DNA of 51,710 nt from Gammaproteobacteria bacterium (GTDB lineage: Bacteria; Pseudomonadota; Gammaproteobacteria; GCA-001735895). The stretch lies in contig JAJDOF010000076.1 of the NCBI GenBank assembly GCA_022340305.1, positions 1 to 51,710 of the forward strand, read 5' to 3'. A model generated the notes under the pieces. It saw only the letters and a program-made list of their open reading frames with translations. It was not told where the DNA came from and did not search any database. Shown one piece after another: positions 42,706 to 51,699 of the stretch. Each line of letters opens with the position of its first letter. The stretch's first letter is position 1. A program made the translations under genes and the position numbers.

Positions 42706-43109
42706 TTTGATTCCTCCGCAAAGCGGTAGTCGACAATATTGGGCCTGCAGGTTTTCATAATCAATGCTCACGTAGTGGATTTGTCGAGGGTGCGGAAATC
42801 TGCTTGTGCCGATCCTGGCTGCCGTGTCGCCGCCCATTATTCAACCCATGTACCTTTGGCGGGTTGCCTCGGCCCGTCGCCCAGTTTAACCAATTTCGGC
42901 CCGGCCTGCGATGCCGTATGGCCGATCGCAACACCAGCACCGAACGGATTCGATCCGGGCAAAATCGAATTGCAGGCGCAGCGACTGGCAGCACAATGGC
43001 CGGCGCAGGCAGGCGGGGTGCTGGTCGAGTTGTGTGGGACGGAGATGCATGAACAACCGCCGCGGCACTCGACGCCCAGGTCTATAAGGGTTTTGCCCGT
43101 GGGGTTGAA
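42706..43109. other. Intergenic region upstream of the amidase
   Basis: Nothing convincing is encoded here. A plus-strand frame (around 42850-43060) reads like a short protein-like stretch containing LAAQWPAQAGGVLVELCGTE but has no start, partner or family. It may be gene debris. No hairpin or box stands out. Confidence 0.35.
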
Positions 43110-44141
43110 CTACTCCTCGAGCACGATTTCCAGCGTATCGGAAAAGGACTCGAAATCGTATTGCTTGATGTAGGTCTTGAAGCCCGTGGCGTAGATGCCG
43201 ATGGTCAGTCGATGGCCGCCGAGTCCGGCGAACTCGAAAGCGCCGTTGGCATCGGTTGCGCGCGAGCGATACGAAAATGAATGGTAGCCATCTGCGGCAA
43301 ATGCCGATTTCAGCGTGACCGTCACTTCTGTGAGCGGTGTGCCGTAGCTGTCGCGTACCCAGCCGGATAAGTGATAACTGCCACGATCGATTTTGAGCGT
43401 CAGGTTGCGATACTCGCCGGGTTTTAGCTCCAGGCCCTTGATGCGGAAATAATCGGACTGGTTGGTGGCGATGCGCCATTCGCCTGCCGGAAAACCCTTG
43501 ACGCTGAAGAAGCCACTCGAATCGCTGCGGATTATGCGGTCGGGATAGTCCAGTGTAAGGTGGCGCAGACTCAGTTCGAAGTCAGCTACCGGGGAAAGGT
43601 CGACGTCGACGATCAGGCCGTCCACGTCGACCAGTTCGACCCGCTCGAGCACGATGTCGCGCAGTCGCTCGGTGTTTTCGTGGGTAAAAGAATCGAGGCT
43701 GTACCCGGCATAGTCGCCGGCGGCGGGAATGTGCAGGCTGTACCGGCGTTGCGGCACCACTTGCAGGCTGAAGGCGCCCAGGCGATCACTCACCACGCGC
43801 GCACTGGAAATGTCTTCGCCGTCGAATCCCTTGCTCTCGATTTCGATTTCGAGTCCGGCCAACGCCGCCCCGGAGGCATTGCTGACGCGACCGTTGATCG
43901 GCAGCGTATATTCCTCGGGCGCGACCTGCGCGCCCGGGTCGGAGGCGCCGGCGTCATTATGTATCGCGTCGGGCTGTCGTGGTGTGTTCTGTTCGATTGC
44001 CTTCTCCGGCGTCGGCTCGCTTGCCGGTTGGGCTGCGACCCGGTCCCGGTGCTGGGCGATTTTCGACATCGGCAATAACAGGAACAATGCCGCACAACCG
44101 ACGGCGATTGCCAGGATCAGGATTGTCAGGGGTCTGCCCAT
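43110..44141 (-). CDS. Membrane-anchored protein with carboxypeptidase-regulatory-like (Ig-fold) domains
   Basis: This 343-aa protein has an N-terminal membrane anchor (residues 5-25), a linker rich in Pro, Gln and Glu, and three repeats of the CarboxypepD_reg type. These are INGRVSNASGAALAGLEIEIE, VDGLIVDVDLSPVADFELSL and LSGWVRDSYGTPLTEVTVTL. The anchor implies a periplasmic location. No catalytic residues are visible. It follows the copper amine oxidase by 35 nt and shares its strand, so it is probably cotranscribed and could be an accessory or structural partner. Confidence 0.75.
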   Translation of the reverse strand: MGRPLTILILAIAVGCAALFLLLPMSKIAQHRDRVAAQPASEPTPEKAIEQNTPRQPDAIHNDAGASDPGAQVAPEEYTLPINGRVSNASGAALAGLEIEIESKGFDGEDISSARVVSDRLGAFSLQVVPQRRYSLHIPAAGDYAGYSLDSFTHENTERLRDIVLERVELVDVDGLIVDVDLSPVADFELSLRHLTLDYPDRIIRSDSSGFFSVKGFPAGEWRIATNQSDYFRIKGLELKPGEYRNLTLKIDRGSYHLSGWVRDSYGTPLTEVTVTLKSAFAADGYHSFSYRSRATDANGAFEFAGLGGHRLTIGIYATGFKTYIKQYDFESFSDTLEIVLEE

Positions 44142-44176
44142 GGTTGGCTGTGCGTGTGGCTCGCGGGTCGCTGTGG

Positions 44177-46015
44177 TTAGCGGCGCGGCATATCCATGGT
44201 CGGATTTTCATCGAAGAAGCCATCAGCCATCCAGTGGAAACCGGCATATACGGTCGGTTGAACCGGCCAGTCTTCGGGACGTGGCCAGTGATGGTAGTTG
44301 ACCGTATGCCACACCACGATGTGCTGGTTATCAATGGCTCGATCCGCTTTGGTCCAGCGCGGCAGCCCGTCGCCGCCGGCGTGCTGGTTCGGAAACCAGC
44401 CCGCCGGGTAGAGCTCGTCGGCGTCGAAAGCGGTCACCCACAGGTGTTTGTACATAAAGGCGGCGCGCTGACCCATCGATGAATCCGCTTGTTGCATGGG
44501 GAAACTGTTGGCGCCCGGTAGCAGCTTGTAGGCGACGGGTTCGCCGTAGCGGTTGTGTACATTGGGGTTGACTACGCGCCAGTAGCGTGCCTGGCGCGCG
44601 TCGATTTCGCGTTGCGCCTGTAACTCCGTCAGGAATCGCGTTTCCTCGCACTGTATGGCATTGCCGTGAGGGTTGTCGGGCCCCTGCGGTGCCGGCTTGA
44701 AATTCATTTCACTGACCGAGTTGTGGTCGCCGTCGAGCGCCATGTCGAAGCGAAAGCTGAATACGTGCTGATGCACATGCGACTCGATGCCATTACCGAT
44801 CTGGCGGCCGTAGGGGCTTGCCTGCCCGTTTTCCAGCGCCGAAGGAAACGGAATTCCGGTCGCCTTGATCTCGACGCCGATGCTGCCGTCGAGGTAGAAA
44901 TACCAGAAGAATCCGTAAACGTAGTTGCCGATAGTGGCGATCGACGAAACCACCAGGCGCCGCGAGCGGGTTACCGTCGATTGCTGCGCCGCGGGCACCG
45001 AGTACTTCCACAGGATGCCGTAGTCTTCTTCATGCATACAGACGGCGTTTTTAATCAGGCGGGGTTCGCCGTGCCAGTCATGGGTCCAGATATCGAAATA
45101 GTGGATGTGACCCAGGCAGTCGCAACCCAGTGCAAGCGAGTCCAGCGAAACGCCGATGCCGTATTCGCCGGTATCGAAGGCGTTGCGGCGAAAGTTGGCG
45201 GCGCGGGGATCACCGTAAGGCACGACCATTTCGGCCAGTGAGGCGCGTTTCATGATCGGGCGCAGTCGGCCCTGGTCGCGAATGCCGATGTCGTGTAGCA
45301 CCAGGCCATCGCGCTGCGCGAAGCCGACCTGCAGTTCCCAGTCGTGCCATTTGACCTGGTAGCCATCGACCTCGAAGCTTGCGCCGTCGGGCTGGGTAAT
45401 CGAAATTTCAGCCAGGTCGCTGCGCTGTTGTGGACGGCGGATCGGGCCCGGGTCGGGCGGTACCGGCACCACCCCGAAGTCGTCGATGCGGATGATCTTG
45501 CGCGCGGCGAGGTCGAACACCGGGTGCAGGTTGGCGATCGGCCGCGCGTAGGGGTTATCACCGGCATCGTTCATCAACCAGCAGTGGCCATAGGCGATGC
45601 GCTGTAACTGCTCTTCGGGATTGCCGAAATTACCCGCCGACCAGCTTTCGATCAGCACGTTCGAGACGTCATCGATGCCGCGTTTTGCCAGCGCCGCCCG
45701 AAAACCCTCGTGGCCACGCGCCAGTTCGCAGGCCATCATGAATTCGTCGGGGACGATGCGCGCCTGTGCGCCTTCGATGTGCTGCCAGTCGTGCAGTGCA
45801 TCGCTGGCGAACAACACGACGCCACTGAGCGTGCGGTTGCTGCTGGGCTCGTAACAGCAGACGTAGGCGCTGCGCTCCGCGGGGAAACGCTGTGACTCGT
45901 CGAGACTGATGGTTTCAAACCATGCGGATGCGTCCAGTCCCGCGTCGCGCAGGACGACTTTGACTGCCTGCCTGATTTCGGCCTCGTCTAAAGGCGCTTT
46001 CAATCGATTCATCAT
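44177..46015 (-). CDS. Copper amine oxidase
   Basis: This 612-aa protein oxidises primary amines to aldehyde, ammonia and H2O2 through the topaquinone cofactor. It shows the base Asp281 in NAFDTGEYGIG, TPQ-precursor Tyr365 in IGNYVYGFFW, copper ligands His415 and His417 in VHQHVFSFRFDM, and the C-terminal FFDENPTMDMP. The third copper His is probably in NYHHWPRPEDWPV. The motif reads NYVY where the family normally has NYDY or NYEY. There is no signal peptide, so it would be cytoplasmic. It leads the anchored Ig-fold gene. Confidence 0.88.
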   Translation of the reverse strand: MMNRLKAPLDEAEIRQAVKVVLRDAGLDASAWFETISLDESQRFPAERSAYVCCYEPSSNRTLSGVVLFASDALHDWQHIEGAQARIVPDEFMMACELARGHEGFRAALAKRGIDDVSNVLIESWSAGNFGNPEEQLQRIAYGHCWLMNDAGDNPYARPIANLHPVFDLAARKIIRIDDFGVVPVPPDPGPIRRPQQRSDLAEISITQPDGASFEVDGYQVKWHDWELQVGFAQRDGLVLHDIGIRDQGRLRPIMKRASLAEMVVPYGDPRAANFRRNAFDTGEYGIGVSLDSLALGCDCLGHIHYFDIWTHDWHGEPRLIKNAVCMHEEDYGILWKYSVPAAQQSTVTRSRRLVVSSIATIGNYVYGFFWYFYLDGSIGVEIKATGIPFPSALENGQASPYGRQIGNGIESHVHQHVFSFRFDMALDGDHNSVSEMNFKPAPQGPDNPHGNAIQCEETRFLTELQAQREIDARQARYWRVVNPNVHNRYGEPVAYKLLPGANSFPMQQADSSMGQRAAFMYKHLWVTAFDADELYPAGWFPNQHAGGDGLPRWTKADRAIDNQHIVVWHTVNYHHWPRPEDWPVQPTVYAGFHWMADGFFDENPTMDMPRR

Positions 46016-46233
46016 GGCTCAACTCGCTTACCTGAGCGGCATGGTACCGAAAAAGGGAGTCAACACGAAACAACTAGCGCGATTCGCTGGATGTTTGGAC
46101 TACAGCAGTCGATTAATCTTGATTCTGATGCCTGACACCTGACACGGGGGTTTAGTGAATGACCGGGTTTGTTATTTCAGGAATGTGGACTGATTGTTTG
46201 TTATTTTTGTGTCGCGGAAATGCTGACCAGGAT

Positions 46234-46596
46234 CTACTGGCGATGGGGTGCGACGTGGCGGTCGTAAAGTTGCTGTGCTAACCAGTTGCCGCGGCGGATC
46301 TGCTCCCAGCTCATTCTCGATTCGATATATTTTAGCTTGCGGCGTGCGCGCCTTGACTGCTGAAATGCGGCGACCTTGCACCAGGCATAGGAATGTGAGT
46401 AGCTCTGCGCAACGCCCTGGCCACGTGCGTACAACATGCCGAGTCGATGCTGCGCCTGGCGCGAACCCTTTTCAGCCGCGGCTTTATACCATTTGAAGGC
46501 CTGCTCGAAATCACGCGATTGACAGTTGCCTTTATGGTACAGCTCACCCAGTTCGAACTGGGTCGTACAACTCCGATCTTCAGCGTAAGTGACCAT
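46234..46596 (-). CDS. Sel1-repeat protein
   Basis: This 120-aa protein has about two Sel1-like repeats: FELGELYHKGNCQSRDFEQAFKWYKAAAEKG (quoted in part: ELGELYHKGNCQSRDFEQA) and AQHRLGMLYARGQGVAQSYS. A basic C-terminal segment follows. Sel1 solenoids bind protein partners. There is no signal peptide. ATG at 46596 has GAAGGAG about 8 nt upstream. The upstream DNA (46620-46700) is AT-rich and probably holds the promoter. Confidence 0.75.
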   Translation of the reverse strand: MVTYAEDRSCTTQFELGELYHKGNCQSRDFEQAFKWYKAAAEKGSRQAQHRLGMLYARGQGVAQSYSHSYAWCKVAAFQQSRRARRKLKYIESRMSWEQIRRGNWLAQQLYDRHVAPHRQ

Positions 46597-46817
46597 GCCG
46601 GCAGCTCCTTCAACTGTATGTTGTAAAACTGAACCCTAATAGTAGCTAAATAAATTTGGTAACTATGTGATCGATTTAACACAAGATCGGGTTTACCCCA
46701 TACGGATGATTCATTGCGCGCCTGTGTCTGTTATCATACCGACATAATAAAAACACATAGCCGTCAGATGGCAGGCCCAGTAATCAGCGCCATTGTCGAC
46801 CCGAAGAGGAAATGAAA

Positions 46818-47018
46818 ATGTATGCTCGCTTTGCCCACAGTGAATCTCCCGGTAAATCCCGCGGTGTCCGCAATGAAGACATCTGGCATTCAGTGTGGAA
46901 GCGAATCGAAGGCAGTTCGCACGACGATACCAGGCCGGCTAAAAAGAAGATGTCGCTGGAACCGCCCCGGGATTACGTCGTGGACCGCGACAATCGCAGC
47001 AGCGCCCGGCGGGCCTGA
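46818..47018 (+). CDS. Small basic hypothetical protein
   Basis: This 66-aa protein is rich in Arg, Lys and Ser, with a central TRPAKKKMSLEPP. ATG at 46818 has GAGGA 7 nt upstream; the ATG at 46812 is too near to it. A strong terminator lies 52 nt after the stop. Good initiation and termination signals argue for a real gene, but I recognise no family and it may be disordered. Confidence 0.55.
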   Translation: MYARFAHSESPGKSRGVRNEDIWHSVWKRIEGSSHDDTRPAKKKMSLEPPRDYVVDRDNRSSARRA

Positions 47019-47070
47019 TCTGCCAGCCGCGGCTTCTGCCCTGCCCAAAGGCGATATAGATTAACCAAAT

Positions 47071-47091
47071 CCCGCTCAATGCGGGTTTTTT
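47071..47091 (+). terminator. Rho-independent terminator after the 66-aa gene
   Basis: The 5-bp stem CCCGC/GCGGG with TCAAT loop is followed by TTTTTT on the plus strand. It is the natural end of the short gene at 46818. Confidence 0.85.
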
Positions 47092-47249
47092 GTGGCCCGC
47101 AAAAGCCTTTGCAGCGCTATTTCTCCGCTAAGATACAGCGCCAGGGAACGGTTAAATTTACTGTCGATCAGGACAGCTTCGAGCTCGATGCGCAAGGCGG
47201 CAGTGTTGGGCGATTCTGTCCTCAGTAGTGACCCGTCTTCGAATTCGGG
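47076..47249 (-). pseudogene. Coding-like C-terminal fragment of unknown origin
   Basis: A minus-strand frame reads PNTAALRIELEAVLIDSK, then FNRSLALYLSGEIALQRL, then LRATKNPH and a stop. It is alpha-helical and coding-like, yet no start lies in the 58 codons that follow an in-frame stop at 47250. Either it is a gene remnant, or a short gene starting at an internal TTG. I do not recognise the family. Confidence 0.3.
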
Positions 47250-47294
47250 CTAGTGCTGAACATCGACCAGGCAACCCTGAAGTCGTTGTTCGGG

Positions 47295-48023
47295 TCAGCA
47301 ATAGGGCGACCGTTGTGGCAGCAGGGTAATCTCGGTCGGGCAGGCTGTGTCTGGCAAAGACAAGACAAACAGCACGGTCTGGGCGATGTCGTCGGGCTGA
47401 ATCATCAGGGCGGAATCGATGCCGTCTGCCTGTACCAATGCGGTATTCACCCAGCCCGGTTTGATGGTGCAGACCTTGGTACCGAATTCGCGCACATCTT
47501 CGAACATCGCCGCGGCCAGGCCTTCAGCGCCGCGGTTTGCGGCCAGGTAAGTGTTGACGCCCGAGTAGGGATGATCGACGGCACCGATCTTTACCACGGC
47601 GCCGCCGGTATGCCGGTTGATTTCAGGCAGGGCATGACGGGCGAAGTACAGGTGAGCCCGCAGGTTGGTGTCTAGAATGGCGAGGCTGCTGGCGAGGTCG
47701 GTTTCGTGCAGCTTCGCGCGCGCCGATATGCCGGCGCAATTGATCAGGTAATTCATCCCTCCAAGCTGTTCGATGGCGCTATCGACCGTGCTTTCGATGC
47801 TTTCGGCCGCGGTGATGTCGCAGACCAGCGGAAATGATCGGGCACCGGTTTCGTTGCAGGTGCTGGCAATATCCCCAAGTGCTGCCGGGTTTCTGCCGAC
47901 CAGCGCCAGATCGACTCCGTGTTGCGCCAGCGCGAGTGCGACGGCACTGCCGATACCCCCATTGGCACCAATGACAAGGCCCTTGCGGGATGACAGGGTG
48001 GCGCCTGGATCGGCTGTGGTCAT
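47295..48023 (-). CDS. Short-chain dehydrogenase/reductase-family protein with degenerate active site
   Basis: This 242-aa Rossmann protein has the cofactor loop LVIGANGGIGSAVA (residues 16-29) and NCAG (95-98). Its YxxxK motif is Tyr159-LAA-Asn163, so the catalytic Lys is missing, and the usual catalytic Ser before it is not seen (the region reads VVKIGAVDHP). It therefore may bind NAD(P) without classical reduction. A 71-aa gene lies 13 nt upstream and is probably cotranscribed. LysR lies further upstream on the other strand. Confidence 0.8.
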   Translation of the reverse strand: MTTADPGATLSSRKGLVIGANGGIGSAVALALAQHGVDLALVGRNPAALGDIASTCNETGARSFPLVCDITAAESIESTVDSAIEQLGGMNYLINCAGISARAKLHETDLASSLAILDTNLRAHLYFARHALPEINRHTGGAVVKIGAVDHPYSGVNTYLAANRGAEGLAAAMFEDVREFGTKVCTIKPGWVNTALVQADGIDSALMIQPDDIAQTVLFVLSLPDTACPTEITLLPQRSPYC

Positions 48024-48036
48024 ATCCTGTGTTTAA

Positions 48037-48252
48037 TCAGAGGCGTGGGCCGAAACTGGCCCAGTGCTGTACCACAAAGGCTTCATTGTAGGCGCCGCAG
48101 TCAGGTTGCTCGTACCCGGGGTTCGGGCGCCGATCGCTGTTGATACCGGGCTTCGCGTGCCTGGCCGACCGCGACAATCCGAACCACCGGGTGATTGATG
48201 TGAGGACAGAATTGGGTCGAATCTCGTTACACTTGGTTTGCAGCATGGTCAC
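48037..48252 (-). CDS. Hypothetical 71-aa protein upstream of the SDR gene
   Basis: This small gene ends 13 nt before the SDR start and has AGGT just upstream of the GTG at 48252, or of an ATG 6 nt later. The protein has a basic N-terminus (ITRWFGLSRSARHAKPG) and a C-terminus NPGYEQPDCGAYNEAFVVQ that looks structured. No family is recognised. It is divergent from the LysR gene with roughly 105 bp between starts. Confidence 0.45.
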   Translation of the reverse strand: MTMLQTKCNEIRPNSVLTSITRWFGLSRSARHAKPGINSDRRPNPGYEQPDCGAYNEAFVVQHWASFGPRL

Positions 48253-48360
48253 TTTACCTGTTTCGCTATTGTTGCCCGAGTGCGTATATAATTGTTTCTG
48301 TTGCAGGATTTGTACATGCAGTATTTCAAATAGGCCTATTAGATTTTCTCGGGAGGCATG

Positions 48361-49272
48361 ATGAAATTACCGCCGATGAATGCACTCAGGGCGTTTGAAG
48401 CAGTGTCGAGACACGGTAGTGTCAGCAGGGCCGCCGAGGAGCTATGTGTCAGCCAGGGTGCGGTCAGCCAGCAGCTGCGGAACCTGGAAGATTTTTTCGG
48501 CAAGGAACTGTTTCATCGCGGTGCGAATTCCTTCACCTTGACCGAGGCGGCGGAGAGCTTTGCCGCCGAGGTGCAGCAATCGCTGCAGCGGATAGCACAG
48601 GCCGCCGACGTTATCGGCGCAGCGAAAGCGACTCACACGCTCAGAATATCCGCCCCGCCGACGCTGATGTTCAAATGGTTGATGCCGAAGCTGGGGGATT
48701 TTTACGAGATCCATCCGGGTGTATCGGTTGTTCTGGACGAGAGCCTGCAGCTGGTCACCTTCAAAAATGACGGTTTTGACGGGGCGATCCGTTTCGCCGA
48801 CGGCGAGTTTGATAAATTAAATTTCGACCTGCTCATTACCTTGAAAATCTATGCAGTTGCCAGCCCGGCGTATATCGCCAGTTACGGCCGCCTGGAATCG
48901 ATCACCCGGCCGCAGGGTCACCACCTGATCGACTACTACTACGATTCGAAAAGCATCAGTTCGCAACATGTTCACTGGCGCGATATTGTCGACGGTGACC
49001 TGGCTGAAATGGAGCACGAACACCTGGTTTATCCGGATGGATTACAGTCGCTCACGGCCGCCGTGCATGGCCAGGGTATTGCGCTGGTGCCGATGTACCT
49101 GTGCGAGGACGAGGTAGAGGCAGGCAGTCTGGTATTGCTCAGCGACGAGGTCTACGAGTATCGTAACCGCTATTACTTTGTCTCGCCTGCGGATGCGCGC
49201 CCCAACCCGGCGCTCGACGATTTTCGTGACTGGCTGCGGGAGATTTCAAGCGCGCATCGGGATGCCGGGTAG
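48361..49272 (+). CDS. LysR-family transcriptional regulator (GcvA-type)
   Basis: This 303-aa regulator has an N-terminal winged helix, LPPMNALRAFEAVSRHGSVS then AAEELCVSQGAVSQQLRNLE, of the GcvA kind, and a C-terminal effector domain (about 90-300). ATG at 48361 is preferred over 48358, as GGGAGG lies 4 nt upstream. It is divergent from the SDR and 71-aa genes and likely controls them, as is usual for LysR genes. The effector is unknown. Confidence 0.87.
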   Translation: MKLPPMNALRAFEAVSRHGSVSRAAEELCVSQGAVSQQLRNLEDFFGKELFHRGANSFTLTEAAESFAAEVQQSLQRIAQAADVIGAAKATHTLRISAPPTLMFKWLMPKLGDFYEIHPGVSVVLDESLQLVTFKNDGFDGAIRFADGEFDKLNFDLLITLKIYAVASPAYIASYGRLESITRPQGHHLIDYYYDSKSISSQHVHWRDIVDGDLAEMEHEHLVYPDGLQSLTAAVHGQGIALVPMYLCEDEVEAGSLVLLSDEVYEYRNRYYFVSPADARPNPALDDFRDWLREISSAHRDAG

Positions 49273-49405
49273 TCCTTCACCCTGAAGTTCGCAGGCAGTG
49301 CCCTGTCGTCGCAGCAGAACGAAATTGCGCGCGGGTCGCCATTAAGCAGAAAACTGCCCTGGCGATCAAATTGACGCCGGTGCGCTACCAGCGGGAGATG
49401 CAGAA

Positions 49406-50236
49406 ATGAGTTTAAATCGCCACATTCAGGCCAGGTTTGGTCTGGCCAGCGACATCGGTCATGCGACCGAAGAAAACCGCACGGTCACCAATATCCTGTC
49501 GCGGTGCAGCCACCGGGCTTTCAGCGAACAGGCGATACCTGAAGATCTGCTGAACACGCTGTTTGCCACCGCATTCTCGGCGCCCTCCAAGTCGGACTTA
49601 CAGCAGGCCTGCGTGATCCACGTCAAGGACAGGACAAAGCAGCGGCGTATTGCCGAGGCCACCCCGAGTATTCGCTGGGCAGCAGATGCACCTGTATTCC
49701 TGGTGTGGTGTGGCGATAGCCGGCGCATCCGCAGGCTGGCCGAATGGCGCGGCCATGCTTTCGCCAACGATCATCTCGATGCATTCATGAATGCAGCGGT
49801 GGATGCCGGCATCTGTATGCAGACCTTTATCATTGCCGCCGAATCATACGGCCTGGGCTGTTGCCCGGTCAGCGAGATTCGTAATCATATTCAACTGCTG
49901 TCAGGCGAACTGGAGCTGCCGCAGCACGTGTTTCCAGTCGCCGGCCTGTGTGTGGGCTGGCCGCAGGATACACCGGGGATCAGCCTGCGGCTGCCTTTGA
50001 CCACCACGGTTCACCGCGATCGCTACGACGACGCCAACTTGTTTGACGCTGTTGCCGACTACGACCTTCGCCGGGAAAAGGTCGACAGGACACCGGCCGC
50101 ACAGCAGCGCTTGGTCGAGGACCTCGGTGTTGCGGAAAACTATGGCTGGTCGGAAAATCGCACACGGCAATATTCGCGACCGGCGCGCGCTGACTTTGGT
50201 GGTTACATTCGCCGCCAGGGATTTGACCTGTCGTGA
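49406..50236 (+). CDS. Nitroreductase-family flavoprotein
   Basis: This 276-aa protein has the FMN-binding RCSHRAFSEQAIP near residue 33, SAPSKSDLQQACVIHV, and the C-terminal GLCVGWPQ of NfsA-type nitroreductases. It would reduce nitro, quinone or flavin substrates with NADPH. About 130 bp separate it from the LysR gene, so it may be a separate unit. Confidence 0.85.
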   Translation: MSLNRHIQARFGLASDIGHATEENRTVTNILSRCSHRAFSEQAIPEDLLNTLFATAFSAPSKSDLQQACVIHVKDRTKQRRIAEATPSIRWAADAPVFLVWCGDSRRIRRLAEWRGHAFANDHLDAFMNAAVDAGICMQTFIIAAESYGLGCCPVSEIRNHIQLLSGELELPQHVFPVAGLCVGWPQDTPGISLRLPLTTTVHRDRYDDANLFDAVADYDLRREKVDRTPAAQQRLVEDLGVAENYGWSENRTRQYSRPARADFGGYIRRQGFDLS

Positions 50237-50264
50237 CCGGATGACCGGGACCGGTCGCCCTGTT

Positions 50265-51185
50265 TCAGTGACCGAATATCGACCAGCCGGTGCGTGCTAC
50301 CAGCATTTCCAGTGCCTGCGTGCCCAGCTTGCTATTGCCGATCTTGTCGAGCCCGGGTGACCATACCGCGATTGACGCCTTGCTCGGCGCGATCGCGAGG
50401 ATGCCGCCACCGACACCGCTTTTCCCCGGCAGGCCGACGCGGTAGGCAAACTCTCCGGAACCGTCGTAGTGGCCGCACATCAGCATCAGCGAGTTGATGC
50501 GGCGCGCCTGTTGTTCCGAGATCACCCGGGTCGCGCCGCTTTCGATCATGCCGGCGGTGGCGAGATAGCGGCCCGCGCGCGCCAGCTGCGCGCAACTCAT
50601 GGCGATAGAACAGTGATCGAAATAAGTGTCGAGAACGGCCGGAGCGGGATGCTGGAGATTGCCGAAGGAGGCGATAAAGTGCGCCAGCGATGCGTTACGA
50701 TCTCCGCTTTGTTTTTCCGATCGCGCTACCTTGGCGTCCAGACCAATGTTGCCGTCGTCGGCGAGCAGGCGCACGAATTGAAGAATTTCGCCCACTGCCT
50801 GATGTGGTTGGCAAGTCTGCATCACGGCGTCCGCGACCGCGATCGCCCCGGCATTGATGAACGGATTGCGTGGTTTGCCGCGTTCGTGTTCGAGTTGCAC
50901 GATCGAGTTGAAAGGGTCACCCGAGGGCTCGCGGCCGACGCGCTCCCAGATGGCGTCACCGAGTCGCTCCAGCGCCATGGTAAAGGTGAAGACCTTGGAA
51001 ATGCTCTGGATGGAAAACGCTTCGCCGGCATCGCCGGCGCTGCAGCAGCTGCCGTCCGCCAATACTACCGCGATGCCGAATTTGGCGGGATCGACCCGGG
51101 CCAGTTGCGGGATATAGCTGGCGACCTGTCCGCGCTCCGGGCTGGCGGCGATCGTTTTGGCGATTTCATCGAGTATGGCCTGCAT
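50265..51185 (-). CDS. glsA: Glutaminase
   Basis: This 306-aa enzyme hydrolyses glutamine to glutamate and ammonia. It shows the Ser-x-x-Lys active site in SIQSISKVF (near residue 60), [19 protein letters not shown] near the C-terminus, and Tyr in [11 protein letters not shown] at 51185 has GAGGAA 8 nt upstream; the longer reading from 51242 overlaps the phosphatase gene. The two genes are on the same strand and their starts and stops are 34 nt apart. Confidence 0.92.
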   Translation of the reverse strand: MQAILDEIAKTIAASPERGQVASYIPQLARVDPAKFGIAVVLADGSCCSAGDAGEAFSIQSISKVFTFTMALERLGDAIWERVGREPSGDPFNSIVQLEHERGKPRNPFINAGAIAVADAVMQTCQPHQAVGEILQFVRLLADDGNIGLDAKVARSEKQSGDRNASLAHFIASFGNLQHPAPAVLDTYFDHCSIAMSCAQLARAGRYLATAGMIESGATRVISEQQARRINSLMLMCGHYDGSGEFAYRVGLPGKSGVGGGILAIAPSKASIAVWSPGLDKIGNSKLGTQALEMLVARTGWSIFGH

Positions 51186-51219
51186 GTGATTATTCCTCAG
51201 GTATGGGGTTGTCCTGGCC

Positions 51220-51699
51220 CTAAAAGGCCGCGTCACCGGCATCGAGCACGTCGATCGCGAATCGATCCCAGCCGGTGGCGGTCAGCGCAATCGGACGGAC
51301 CGCTTTGACCACCGCAATCGCCTCACGGGTGCCCAGTTTACGCTGCATTTTCAGGTAATGAGCCATGAACAAAGCGGTGCGATCCTTGCCGTGACGACAG
51401 TGCACCAGCAAGGCCCGGCCCGCCTCGATCTCGCTGCGCGCGTAGGAGTAGGCCAGCGCCAGCCTTTCGACACAGAGTTCCAGGTCGCCCGGACGCGGTG
51501 GCGCGTTGCTCGCCAGCGGAATACAGCGGTAAGAAATGCCGGCGCTGTCAAACTCGTCGGGGTAAACCGCATCGGCGTTATTGACCGACAACACCGCGCC
51601 TACGCCGGCGGCTTTCAGTTCCTGCGCGTTCCACGGCTGGTGATTTGGACCCGCTCGGCCGCAGAGCTCGCCATCGATTAACCAGAAGATATGTTTCAT
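51220..51699 (-). CDS. Cysteine-based protein phosphatase (dual-specificity type)
   Basis: This 159-aa protein has the phosphatase loop HCRHGKDRT (HC-x5-R) near residue 100 and a general-acid region near SNAPPRPGD. The small size fits a dual-specificity or cyclin-like tyrosine phosphatase. Its target is unknown. It lies 34 nt upstream of glsA on the same strand, so the two may be one operon. The start is within 11 bp of the window edge, where its promoter is cut off. Confidence 0.8.
   Translation of the reverse strand: MKHIFWLIDGELCGRAGPNHQPWNAQELKAAGVGAVLSVNNADAVYPDEFDSAGISYRCIPLASNAPPRPGDLELCVERLALAYSYARSEIEAGRALLVHCRHGKDRTALFMAHYLKMQRKLGTREAIAVVKAVRPIALTATGWDRFAIDVLDAGDAAF

Noticed and set aside
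42739-43173. 144-aa frame upstream of the amidase
   Set aside because: It has no ribosome site, overlaps the Ig-fold gene end on the other strand and lacks any recognised domain; at most it is debris.
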